DNA of 64,000 nt from Tamarix chinensis (Eukaryota > Streptophyta > Magnoliopsida > Caryophyllales > Tamaricaceae): positions 1,055,623 to 1,119,622 of the forward strand of contig CM060172.1 in assembly GCA_030549775.1 (NCBI GenBank). The letters run 5' to 3'. How positions within the stretch are numbered: the stretch's first letter is position 1; each line of letters begins with the position of its first letter. The notes beneath the pieces were generated by a model. It was not told where the DNA came from and ran no database searches. It saw only the letters and a program-made list of their open reading frames with translations. The translations under genes were made by a program, and so were the position numbers. Positions 10,650 to 21,990 of the stretch are shown in pieces.

Positions 10650-11894
10650 CACGCACAAGCCTAAGATATTGGTGATGGTGATAATCAGAGCAATTCTAAT
10701 TTGCAGGGAACTCCTTCCTATTCATTGGCCTCAATACCGAAGGATAAAAATGATTCAAACAATGTATTTCTTGATTCCTCAGTTGCAAAAACAACCAAGG
10801 AGAATGTTGACTCAATTTTGATTACCTCCACCCCCAATCTGGACAAACCGAATCAAATCCATCCAACCAATCTTGAAATCAAACCCTCAGAAATTTGGTA
10901 ATGGTGATAATCAGAGTAATTCTAATTTGCAGGGAACTCCTTCCTATTCATTAGCCCCGATACCGAAGGATAAAAATGATTCAAACAATGTATTTCTTGA
11001 TTCCTCAGTTGCAAAAACAACCAAGGAGAATGTTGACTCAATTTCGATTACCTGCACCCCCAATCTGGACAAACCGAATCAAATCCATCCAACCAATCCT
11101 GAAATCAAACCCTCAGAAATTTGGAAAGATATCATTCTCAAGAATCGTAGGGAAGAGGGGGTTATGAATCTTTTTTTTTCTCCCCCTATGATTGTTAATG
11201 AGGAAGCACAAGCCTAGTTGCAACAAGCTGAAATTGACATTGAGGAACGAAATGGGCGTTTACCTTAGTGGGGATGGTTGCAGGCTACCAGTCTTCACAT
11301 CCTCAAATGGTTAGATATGTGAAAGAAACCTGGACTAAAATTTCGACTCTCCCTCAAATCTTTCTACATGATCAGAGGTATTTCCTCTTTATATTTGAAA
11401 ATGAATCAGACTATCGATCAATATTGAAGATGCCATATTGGTGCTATGGAGTCCGACCCCTATTAATTAAGAAATGGAATCCTAATGAATCCTTTGAAAA
11501 TGCAGAATGGAAGAAAATGCCATTATGGATTACCCTTCCTGGACTCCCTGTAACTCAATGGTCTGCAGATTCCCTTAGTAGAATAGGTAGCTGTATTGGA
11601 GTTCCAATTTGTGCTAATATGGTTACAGCCACAAAGTCTAGGGTTTCATTCCCCAAGCTGCTTATAGAAGTGGATATGAGCCTGCCCATTATTGAAAATG
11701 TTCAAATTGCTTTGCCTAATGGGAATATTAGGAGGCAATCAGTTCACTATGAATGGAGGCCCAAATTTTGCACAAAGTGTGACAGAGTTGGACATGACCA
11801 GAATGCACATTTTCTAAAACCAATGATAGAAAAGGAGAAAGGGGAACCATTCCACAAAGTTTGGCAAGTTAAAAAGAAAAATCCTCTACAATAA
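10650..11894 (+). pseudogene. LINE ORF1 (DUF4283 plus zinc knuckle), broken
   Basis: ORF1 of plant L1 elements encodes an RNA-binding chaperone-like protein. The clear part is 11268-11894 (208 codons): a DUF4283-type domain with YFLFIFENESDYRSIL, KKWNPNESFENAEWKKMPLW and LPGLPVTQWS, then a knuckle near residue 165, CTKCDRVGHDQNAH. In the knuckle the last Cys of CX2CX4HX4C is His. Upstream text at 10701-11217 is low-complexity and contains the 226-bp duplication; a stop at 11215-11217 and a frame change separate it from the DUF4283 part. It ends about 250 bp before ORF2. Confidence 0.75.
10670..11123 (+). repeat. 226-bp tandem duplication inside LINE ORF1
   Basis: Two nearly identical copies lie side by side: ATAATCAGAG starts at 10681 and again at 10907, a 226-bp offset. 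They differ at only a handful of positions. Since 226 is not a multiple of three, the duplication moves the reading frame: copy 1 is open as 10701-10901 and copy 2 as 10873-11217 in another frame. Confidence 0.85.
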
Positions 11895-12142
11895 CAACAA
11901 ATAATACTAGAACCTGAGCACAAACCTATTGGAGATCAACCCTCTGAATTAACCAAGCACTCCATGGAAGTTAATGCAAGTCCACCTTCTACATATACTG
12001 ATGATGATATTCTTACCATATGTGACCCTATACATGCTGAACATTTCCTAAACAATATTGACAAAAAAAAGGGAAAATGGATCCTTCTTGAGCCTAGGGG
12101 AGATAGTAGACAGAATGCTACTATCCCTTTCTCATCTTTCAC

Positions 12143-15100
12143 ATGAATATTGCAGTGTGGAATTTCAGGGGTCTAAATAGTCCCCTGAAGCAAAAGCAGG
12201 TGAATAGGTGTATTAAGTATAATAAGTTTCATATTGTTTTCTTACTTGAAACTCGTGTCAAGGGAACAAATATGCTTGCTGTTTTGAAAGGTTTTGATGG
12301 CCATTTTTCTATCATTCATAATTACTCTACTCATTATAATGGATGAATATGGATCCTTTGGAGAGATGATATCTTAAAGATCCAGGTTCTTGAGGTGTTT
12401 GAGAAAGTCATACACTGTCCTATTGAGATGAATGATGGAAACTTTTATCATCTCTCTATGGTATATGCTTAGAGTACTAGAGAAGCTAGGCAATGTTTAT
12501 GGTATCAACTTATTAATTTCCATGCTGTCAAGAAAAGAAGCCTAGTTATTGGAGACTTTAATGTCATTTTCTCAGGATAAGAAAAATGTGGGGGAAATAC
12601 CCATACTGCTGACATTGATGATTTTGTTGATTGCATATGTTCTTGTGGCTTAGGAGAACTACCAACCTCTGGCCCTATTTTCACTTGGTTTATTAATTAG
12701 ATAGGCCATGCACGGTATGTTGCAAGCTTGATAGGGCCCTTGGTGACCATGAATGGTTTGAGCAGTTTAATCTTGTTTGGGTTGAGGTTATTGAGGATTG
12801 TATCTCTGATCACTATAGACTCCATTTAAAGGATCAACAGCATGTTAATAGTGGGATTAAGCCTTTTAAATTCTTTAACTTCTGGACTTGTTCTCCTCAA
12901 TTCTTACACCGTGTAGCTCAGTCCTAGAACAAACATTTTTATGGCTCCAAGCAATACATTATGGCTGCAAAACTCAAATATCTAAAATAGGCTTTAAAGC
13001 AATTCAAATTTGAACATTTTGGCAACCTTCATCAAAAGGTGACTCAGGCAAAGGATGACTGGCTTAACTGCAACCATGCCCTCCAAACTTCACCTACTAA
13101 TAATGACCTGCAACTTCAAGAGAAAAGATTGAGAAATAAATGGTGGCAACAGGTTAATCTTGAAGAACACTTCCTACAATAGAAAGCAAGGATCCATCAT
13201 ATCAAATTGAGGGATAGAAATAATTCTTTTTTCATGCAAGAATTAAGGAGAGACAAAGGTTCAATAATGTTGTTTCCCTGGTTGATAATACATGAACAAA
13301 ATTAACTTCCCAGTTGGAGATTCTTAATGAAATTCAAAAGTTCTACTCAAATTTACTAGGATCCTCAGCAAGTGTGCTCCAAATGATTCATCCTAATATT
13401 ATTAATCATGGGCCTATCCTAAGTACTAACCAGAGAATGTTTCTCTTAGCTCAAGTCACTGCAGAGGAGATCAAAGATGTTGTTTATAGGATGGGAGACA
13501 ATAAGGCTCCTGGGCCTGATGGTTTCAATGCTCATTTTTATAAATCTGCTTGGTCCATTGTTAGAGAGGATACCATTGCTGCTGTGAAACAATTTTGGGA
13601 CACTAGGTACCTGCTAAAAACCCTGAATAATACCTCCCTACATCTTATTCCCAAAAAATCTTCCCCCACTACCATAAATGATTATAGGCCTATTTCTTGT
13701 TGCAATTATTTCTTCTGTTTTAACTAAAAGGTTGCAGGCCATTATTCCCTCTCTTATTCATGGATCCCAAACAACTTTTGTTGAGGGGAGGTGGATTGGT
13801 GAAAATTTTCTCTTGGCACAAGAGCTCCTCAGGAAATATAATAGGAGGTATATTAGCCCAAGGATGATGCTTAAAGTGGATCTAAGGAAAGCTTTTGACA
13901 CAGTGGAATGGAGCTTTATTAAGCATTTTCTCTATGCTCTTGGTTTCCCCAATCATTTTACCTATATGATAATGTAGTGTGTTTCAACCACCTAATTCTC
14001 CATTATTTTTAATGGCAGGCTTTACAATCCTTTCAAGGGTGGTAGAGGGCTGAAACAAGGTGATCCCTTATCTCCTTACCTTTTTGTGCTGACTATGGAG
14101 TACCTTTCCTGCCTGTTACAATCCTTATGGGCTGAGAAATCATTCAAAGGGCACCCTGATTACAAAGTGGCAAAAATCATTAACCTCAATTTTGCTGATG
14201 ATCTTCTAATCTTTTGCAAAGGACACCTCCAGTCTGTAGATCTGATCAAAGGAATTTTGAACACATTTTACCTCACCTTAGGTCTACAAGAAAATCCTGA
14301 GAAAAACAGTGTCTTTTTTGGTGGTGTTAGTGAGAATATCAAATCCCAAATCCTGCTTTCCTTGAACTTCAAAGAAGGGCTCTTCCCTGTCAGATATTTG
14401 GGTATTCCTTTCAATCCAAGATCTCTCAAGATCACTCACTATCAACCTATGATTGAAAGAATCACTCACAAGCTTAAATCTTGGCCTACTAAGCTTCCGA
14501 GCTTTGCTAGGAGAATACAACTGCTCAAATCTGTTATTTTTGGCATTGAAAATTTTTGGATGCAAATGTTTTTCCTACCTAAGGTTGTTATTCATCATCT
14601 TTGTAGTCTTTGCAGAGAGTTTCTTCGGAATAATATGGATTCCCAGAGACATAAAGCACCTGTTGCTTGGTCGAAAATATGTCTTCCAAAAGAAGAGGGA
14701 GGCCTGGGTTTAAAACAACTTCTCTATTGGAATTCAGCATGTATGGCCAAATATCTTTGGAAACTCATTGAATTCAAAGAAAGCCTATGGGTTAAGTGGA
14801 TGCATGAAAGATATATTAGAGGGAATGATGTTTGGAATGTGAAGGAAAAAATTGATCACTCTTGAAATTTCAGGCAGCTCCTTAAGGTCAGAGAAAAAAA
14901 TTAAAGCTTGCTATATAAGATGCTGTATTTTTGGGAATTTCAGCACCAAATTGATGTATCAACTGATAAGGAACTCTTTGCCAAAGGTTGAGTGAAAGGA
15001 TTTTTTTTGGAATAACAGTGGCTCTGAAAAGCACAAGTTCTTTACTTGGATGCTGTGTCACGATGCCCTTCTTCTGAAATCAAAGTTATTTAAGTGGGGG

Positions 15101-15490
15101 GTCACTGCAGATAACATATGTGAGGTGTGCAAGGGTAATGAAGAGGATATCAACCATACGCTCTTATACTATCATGGAGCTAAAGTCCTATGGAACTATG
15201 TTTTAAGATGGCTGAATTTGGTGAAAAAAACCATTGATTGGATAAGCTGCAAGAACTGGTTGATTAGAAGAACCAGAGGTAAAGGAAAGAAGATTGTTTG
15301 GAGAGCCATTTTCAATGCCCTTATTTACCATATTTGGATCAATCGAAACAAGGTAGTTTTCCAGCTTGTACAAAGGAATCATACGGCCACTATCAAGCAG
15401 ATTATCTCTGAAATTTTTGTTAGCTTTAATGATGCAAGAAATATTCATATTAAAAAGTACCTAAGTAGTCTTGATAGATGGATTGTATGA
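12143..15490 (+). pseudogene. LINE ORF2 (endonuclease, RT, zinc domain), broken
   Basis: Starts as MNIAVWNFRGLNSP, the standard start of a plant LINE APE-like endonuclease. LLETRVK, VIGDFNVIFSG and ISDHYRL mark later endonuclease motifs (12250-12830). RT follows from 13314: NKAPGPDGFNAHFYK, LIPKKSSPTTINDYRPIS, GLKQGDPLSPYLFVLTMEYL (about 14050) and the intact catalytic FADDLLIF at about 14197. RLGIPF-like and WxxKLPSFARRIQLL boxes lie at 14395-14530. A zf-RVT domain is seen at 15050-15200 (ICEVCKGNEEDINHTLLYYH). Stops at 12344, 12470, 12577, 13975 and others, with a frameshift near 13720, disable it. The catalytic YxDD-equivalent survives, so decay is moderate. Confidence 0.85.
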
Positions 15491-15587
15491 GTGTTGAGGG
15501 GTATGCCCCTTTTGGTTTTTGTAGTTGAAACTCTTGTGCCTTATTTCCTTTGGTAATAAAGTTTTAATTAATTACCAAAAAAAGAAA

Positions 15588-15598
15588 GAAAATGTATT
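15588..15598. repeat. Right target-site duplication of the LINE
   Basis: GAAAATGTATT, identical to 10487-10497, directly after the A-rich tail. Confidence 0.75.
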
Positions 15599-16182
15599 AC
15601 TTATTTTCATGTAGGTTTGGGGAGGTAGTTGGATTATGCCTCTTCTTGCCCAATGGAAGAGCATCAATCTAATGTTATCTAGACATAAGTATAACATCAA
15701 AAAGATTTTAAAACATCATCATCATCAACCAAATACCAACAACTACTTAATAATATTTGATGACAATGGTAAAATTGGATTAGTTATCAGTTAGGTATGA
15801 AAACTTCTAAAATATACAACTTAAGGAATTTCAAAATTAAATGCTATCTAATTCTTCATACTTAAAACTTGGTGCTCCATCTCCTCTTAGATTAATTTCC
15901 TACTTGTTCTAAACACATAAAACACACAAAAGAAATAAAATGAGATGAAGATACATTTGGATAATCTAAAATTGGATTAAGAATGTTGTTTGTTGAGGTG
16001 TTTAGATTAAGAATGTTGTTTATTGAGGTGTAGTTGACGTCACCCCTTTTCTTTTTAATAGAATGCAGAAGTGTTAAAATCATATATGGTAATGTTACCA
16101 TTACATTAAAAATAAGATGTATGTGATCATTCACATAATTTATGTCTGATGCAAGTTAAAACATATTCAAACACATAATGAC

Positions 16183-16250
<68 letters not shown>

Positions 16251-16690
16251 GAATATGAATAAGATAATATGATAAATGATATGACAATATTCCAAATATG
16301 TGGGGACTAAATTAAGAGTTTAGATAACCAAAAAGATAAAAACAATCCCAACTTAGTGGATAAAAAGTTATCTAATCTGGATAGCCCAACTCTCAAATAT
16401 AACAAAAAAAATATGAATATCACTACAATGAATGCCCAACTCTAAAATATAACAAAAATATGAATATCACTACAATCAATGGTTGATTACTAGCCTATGT
16501 CTTCATCCTCAAGCCGAGGATTATAGGCATACAAATTATCATTTACTCCTTATAATAAAAGTTGGATCAACACAATGAGCACATAAGGTAGTGTTAGTAT
16601 AGTAAAGAAATGACAAACCAAACTTATACTAATATAAGGTTGTGCTTTGTGACAAAGAAAAATTATAAGGAGGTCTTATTAATGTTCATG
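15599..16690. other. Non-coding stretch with a GA microsatellite and short duplications
   Basis: No coding frame is supportable. A near-pure (GA)n microsatellite runs 16185-16252. Two short tandem duplications are visible: TTAAGAATGTTGTTT at about 15977 and 16008, and ATGAATATCACTACAAT at about 16413 and 16459. Confidence 0.6.
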
Positions 16691-16699
16691 ATGTAATAG

Positions 16700-18260
16700 A
16701 ATTTATTTCATGTACCCAACAACTACATATTTCAGATGCTTATAACATTAGGTTTATATTTATATTTACTTGGACTAATAATCAACAAAATGTTGCTCTT
16801 GTTTGTTGTAAACTAGATCGAATTATGGGAAATCCAGTATGGTTGTATTAGTTTGGTTATGCACATGCTATGATCCTACCTCTTAATATTACTCATATCG
16901 TCATGCACTTATGCTAACAATGGGATAGAGTTCCCAAGGGGGACATTAGCCTTTTTGGCTTCTGTAATAAATGGGTGGAGTACCCTTCGTTCAAGACCAT
17001 TATTCAAACTTGGTGGCATAGGGGGCACAAGGGATTTGGTTTAGATCAAATAGATATGAAGCTAAAAATTTAGGAAGGCCCGTTGAAGGGATTAACTAAA
17101 GCAAAATTTAGAGGTATTGATGATTATGCGAAATGTGCTAGAACTACTCTAGTTGAATTTCATAAGTCACTTGATCTTTTTTCCTTAGACCAAAGGCTCA
17201 TTTAACCTAAAGAAGTTCCTCCCTTCATTTCATCCATCTCCTCACTTGTCAGGAAAGTTTCTATAAGCAATGATCTAAGGTGCATTGCTTGAGAGTTGGG
17301 GGCAAAAATATAGAATTTTTTCATGATTTGTTGAAGACTAAAAGATATTCCAACTTGATTAATACCATCTATGAATAGGATGTGCATATTCATTTTGATC
17401 ATATAGGCAAATATCCTACACTATGTCACATTTTCATTTACTTGATGGGAACTCCCCATGCCCCTACCATTCACCTCTTGTATCAAGTCATCAGATCAAA
17501 TCTACCTTTTTCGGTAGATGATCAACACAATATGTTGTTGGCCACTAAAAAATAAGTCAAAAAAGCTTTATTTTCTAGGTGTAATGAGAAATTCTAGGGC
17601 TAGATGAGTTTAATGCATATTTCTTCAAATCTACTGAGGAAAAATGGTAATGATCCATGATAGAGAGCTATTAACTTTTTTTAATATATGGTGTCATGCC
17701 CCATAAGTGAATATGGTCGTAATTAGTCTCATCTCCACAAGTTGATACCTCGAAAAAATACCACCCTATTGCTTGTTGCAGTGTTCTTTATAGCATTATT
17801 GCTAAGGTGATAGTTGGTTACCTTTAGCTTATCCTCTCATGGTTAATTGGTGAGATATAGGTTGTTTTTGTTGAGGGTAGGAATATGGTTGATAATTCTT
17901 TATACTGATCAAAGGGTACACTAACACTTATATCTCCCATAGGGGCTTGTTGAAGATTGATGTGAAAGACTTATGATTTTATGAGTTGGAATTTTCTAGA
18001 AGAAAATTTATTGGATCTTAATTTTCCTCCTACTTTTGTTAAAACTTATCATGACATGCGTCACTATAGTAAATTACTTCTTAATTATAAATGGTGTACT
18101 CTCTAAGCCTTTTTCAATCAAAAGATAATTACGAGTAGGAGACCTAATGTCTTCATATCTTTTTTTCATTGCCATTGTCATGGAGTATTTGCATTGTGCT
18201 TTTGATAACCCACAACTAACCTATGTTGATGGCATGCCCTAATTGCAAATTTATTTGACT
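16700..18260 (+). pseudogene. LINE ORF2 relic (endonuclease to RT)
   Basis: Strongly decayed plus-strand LINE. FTWTNNQQNVALVCCKLDRIMG (16770-16835) matches the endonuclease end FTWxNNQ-x-x-x-x-x-x-x-RIDRVL. WRGHKGFG-type and LTKAKFRGIDD text (17010-17120) fits the linker. About 18100-18200 reads GDLMSSYLFFIAIVMEYLHCAF, the RT GDPLSPxLFVIVMEYL box. Homology fades after about 18260. Many stops; inactive. Confidence 0.65.
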
Positions 18261-18545
18261 TATCAATTTTTCCTTTTTTGATAACATGCTATTTTTTTGG
18301 TACATTTTCTAATGCTCAAAAAATCTTGGAATTATTGTATGTACTTTAGTATTTTTCTTATATTTCACGAATAAACATGAATCTTGAAAAAGCTATATTT
18401 ACCATAAAATTATGTATATTTGCTATCAACTCAGAAAAAATAAAATTTTGAGCTATATTGGTCATCTTTAGCTCTTGAACATAGTTTTCTTTCATCTTTA
18501 GACACATTGAAGCCTTATTTATATAACACCCCAAAATTTTGCAAC
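18261..18545. other. Short unassigned AT-rich stretch
   Basis: No gene. Near its right end, TATAACACCCCAAAATTTT (18523-18541) resembles the TGTAACACCCCAAAATTC terminus of the family B LTRs, so a small remnant of that family is possible. Confidence 0.35.
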
Positions 18546-18804
18546 CTTATTGATGTGATCTCACATCAAAAAATAAGGGGATATTTGGATAATTTATATG
18601 GGGGGAATGGTTGTCAACCTTCCACTCTTAAGTTAGATTTTAGGTGGCGTTAGGGCTCTTCCTAGGGGATTAACCTTGGGGCATCTCAAGAAATTATGTT
18701 TTTGGAGTCCATATGACCTGGTCCCTGGCGATTACACATTGGGGTTCTGGATGGGACCCGATTGGCATGATTTTATCTAATCACTAGGTGCGATCTATAT
18801 CATC

Positions 18805-18816
18805 TGATATCAGAGC
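18805..18816 (+). promoter_or_regulatory. Primer-binding site of the TRIM
   Basis: TGATATCAGAGC, two bases after the CA end of the left LTR; one mismatch to the common plant iMet-tRNA primer site. Confidence 0.75.
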
Positions 18817-20157
18817 ATAACCTTAGTTGAAACTTCCCTATAAACACATGCTAATAGCCTATAGAGGCAACACAAGGATGTATAGTCTAAAGGGAATGGA
18901 AATGATGTGATCCCAAATAAAAAACTAAGGAGATATTTGGACAGTTTATATAATACCCCATCCCTAAATCCTTCCAAATGTATTTAAAATAATGTTGATA
19001 TAAAATAAATTAGTTTTAGTTTTGGAATGGGCTTGAAATTCTAATGAAAATGTAATTTTTAGGCGTAATGATTGAATGGTTTACCTAACCAATAGACTAG
19101 TGCACTGAGGAATTAACATTCTTGTTCTAGAAAAACCAGCCGAATGGTTTACCCAAACCCATCAATTGGTTGTCTTGTAATTTTAGATCCATTTTTGATT
19201 TTTATTCGAATTTCTCTCTAATTCTCGTGAAGACTTTTTATTAGAGTCTAATTGTGCGAATAAGTATGTTTTAGTGCTCTAGGATTATTTTTACATTATA
19301 TAGATCATTATATAATTTTAATTAACCAATTTTTTTTTTCCAAAAATTACTTTTGAGGCAAGCCTCACCTTTTCTTTTCTCCATCACTTATCCTTATCTC
19401 TTTTGGTAGGTGGGGGTGTGAGATTGACTTTATACACCAGGTCCCAACTTACCAACCCATTGCCATGCTCATTCTTGATTGCACTCAACCCCCACCACCC
19501 CATCAAGTCAGCCCTCACTTCTTGGTTTTCCACACTCAACCTTACCAGTGTCACCTCCTTCTTTCTTCTGAATATGAGCTCAACCTTGCCTTTATACCTT
19601 TCATTTCTGATCCATTTTTATTTCTCACTTATTGTTTTTGCTCTCTTCTCCTTTATCTTTGTGGAAAATTTCCTTAAGTGTTTAACATCCCTTCATTTTC
19701 CCTCTTCTCATCTTTGTTGAGAAAAATAGAGACTTGCTCTGGTTTCTCCCTTCATTATGCGAGCATTGCTTTCCTATTTCTTCCCCTAATCCTAGTTTTA
19801 GTTCTCTCCTAATTTCCTTAAGCAAGGAATAATTAAGGTTGAATTTTTCATCTCTTCCTTGATACCCTCTTTTTGAGAAAAAAAGTGGTGTTTTGTGTTA
19901 TTCTTCTTATTTTGATTTTCATTTGATTTTAATGAAGTTTTGAAAGATGATTTTTAATGGTTTTAACTTTGGTTCTCTTAGGAATCTAGGTTATGCTAAA
20001 TAGTCATCCAGTAGGAGCTTTTATGCTAGAAGAATTGGCTCAAGGTAAGGCATTCTTATCTTTAACATAAATAAGGTTTGGTGGTGTATTAGGGTTCCAT
20101 GTGTTTGGTGTATATGTGAGTATTATCTAGTTTGTATTATATGATATGAGCATGTGG

Positions 20158-20620
20158 TATAATTCTTCCTAATTTAGCATTGCTGGATATCTCTAATTTT
20201 ATGCATAAGTTAGCCATTTGAGGATGATTTATTTGAGTATGTAAATTACCATGTATCCATTTGATTTTATTTTTACACCATGCATTTTTATGTGTGTTAT
20301 GACATAGAAGTATGTTAGGATTAATATGGTAAAGCATGGTAAATTTTGGTGTGTGTATCAGAAGTTTGTAAAGCATGGTAAATGTTTTACCTATAATTCT
20401 TCCTAATTTAGCATTGTCGGATATCTCTAATTTTATGTATAAGTTGGCCATTTGAGCATGATTTGTTTGAGTATGTATATTACCATGTATCCATTTGATT
20501 CTATGTATGCACCATGTATTTTTATATGTGTTATGACATAGAAGTATGTTAGGATTAATATGGTAAAGCATGGTAAATTTTGGTGTGTGTATCACAAGTC
20601 TAGGTAATGTTTTACCTATA
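20158..20620 (+). repeat. Two-copy tandem repeat, 234-bp period, within family A
   Basis: TATAATTCTTCCTAATTTAG begins at 20158 and at 20392. The copies agree along nearly their full length, including TATGACATAGAAGTATGTT and TGGTAAATTTTGGTGTGTG. The 152-codon minus-strand frame across it is a by-product of the repeat. Confidence 0.85.
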
Positions 20621-20624
20621 CCAA

Positions 20625-21085
20625 TTGATCAGTTCCTCAAACCCATTGATTGGTTGTGCAAGAAGTCAAATGGTTTGGAGTTTTGGATTAGTTGATCACA
20701 AGATCATTCCATTGGTTTGATAAACCAATCGACTAGTTTTAATGAATAGTTGATAGGTTGGTCAAATCCATCGACTGGTTTCTTTGCAAACCAAAATAGT
20801 TTGGTATTTGCTTAGACCCATCGACTGATTAGACTAAACTAGTGACTATTTTCTATGACCAGTTAATCAATTAGCCAAATCCATCGACTGGTTTCTTTGT
20901 AGGCTAAAATGGGTTGATCTCTACTTAAACTCATTAACCAGTTAGACCAAACTAGTCGACTAGTTCCTCTAAATAGTTGTGGGGCCAATGAGTCAACTAG
21001 TTCTTTGATGTTGTTTTGGTTTAGGTTTGGTATGACCATACCAATCAGATGGTCTGAGGAACCAATCGACTGGTCTGGTTGAATG
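20625..21085 (+). repeat. Diverged array of CCATCGACTGGTTT-like units
   Basis: About ten short units of the form CC(A)ATCGACTGGTT, forward or as near-complements, are spread over 460 bp with irregular spacing. Similar units occur near the left end of family A (19070-19165) and in the second family A copy (61735-61850), so the motif belongs to the family. Confidence 0.6.
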
Positions 21086-21254
21086 CTACCTGTTTTGTTT
21101 ATAAATTTTTGTTATTCTCTTGGGCCTTTTATGGTGATACCTCCATGTATTTACAATATTTAAATTATGGTCTCAACTATGATTGCCCTAATTTAATAAG
21201 AAACATCATAATGGTATTTGAGACTTGAATTTGGTTAAGTTTGATATCATCTCT

Positions 21255-21450
21255 AAACACCCAATTGGTGGCTTTTATGCCTTATGATGTGTTTGGTTTT
21301 AGAACTTGGAAACACCCAAATTGTGGCTTTAATACCTTGTGATGTGTTTGGTGTTATCACTTGGAAACACCTAGTTTGGTGAATAATGGAATTTAATTGT
21401 GTTTGATGTTGTCACTTGGATTTGGTTTTGTCACTTGGAAACACCCATTT
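21255..21450 (+). repeat. Tandem CTTGGAAACACC repeat within family A
   Basis: Three to four degenerate units of about 55-60 bp, each with ACTTGGAAACACCCA and GATGTGTTTGGT. Confidence 0.6.
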
Positions 21451-21712
21451 GGTTATGTGTGGATCTTATAGTGATTTGTGATATCTTCTAAAAATACATA
21501 ATAATTGTATAAGATTTTGTTTGAGTCTTTTTCTTTGGCTCTTTGGGTAGCTACCGGGAGTTAGTGGGTGAGTCACCCTATAGTTATATTTTTTTCCACT
21601 CAGTACCTATTCCCTTCTCTATAGGGTTGTGGTTGATAGGGGATATGCACATATCTTGGAGGTATTTGATTATACTATGGAAAACTACCATAGAATAAGT
21701 GTCTAATTTGGG

Positions 21713-21990
21713 TGGGTGAGGTATCCTAGTGCAAGCCCACTAGCACTTTGTATTGTCCATTGCTTAGGTAAGTGTGGTATCCCAACTTTTTAGCCCTTGA
21801 GGTGGATACATTCAAGGTGTGGTGGGTGAGGTATCCCAATACAAGCACCCTTATTGTACTTCGACCACATGTGGTGGGTGTGGTATCCCAATTTGTGGTT
21901 GATGCACTCAATGTATGGTGGGTGTGGTATCCCCAAATATAGGCTATTCGAAGTATCCTAACCTTGTGTGATGGCTGTGGCATCCCATTG
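21713..21990 (+). repeat. Tandem GGTGGGTGTGGTATCCCAA repeat within family A
   Basis: Six degenerate units built on GGTGGGTG(A/T)GGTATCCCA with variable spacers of 15-40 bp. The minus-strand 103-codon frame here is a repeat artefact. Confidence 0.65.

Larger units (their letters stand above)
10498..15587 (+). mobile_element. Full-length-like LINE (L1-type), about 5.1 kb
   Basis: The interval is bounded by an 11-bp TSD and ends in an A-rich tail (AATAAAG at 15556, then AAAAAAAGAAAG). It carries the two LINE reading frames in order and on one strand: ORF1 with a DUF4283-type domain and zinc knuckle, then ORF2 with endonuclease, RT and a C-terminal zinc domain. The 5' boundary depends on the TSD, so it is good but not proven. 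Multiple frameshifts and stops in both ORFs show that it is inactive. It is the best-preserved LINE in the window. Confidence 0.8.

Noticed and set aside
10299..10664. 121-codon frame as the start of LINE ORF1
   Set aside because: It begins upstream of the 11-bp TSD, so it mixes host and element sequence.
16185..16252. (GA)n as a regulatory GAGA element
   Set aside because: No gene or promoter is nearby; an ordinary microsatellite is sufficient.
20137..20595. 152-codon minus-strand frame with an internally repeated protein
   Set aside because: The repeat in the protein is just the 234-bp DNA tandem duplication; there is no known motif.
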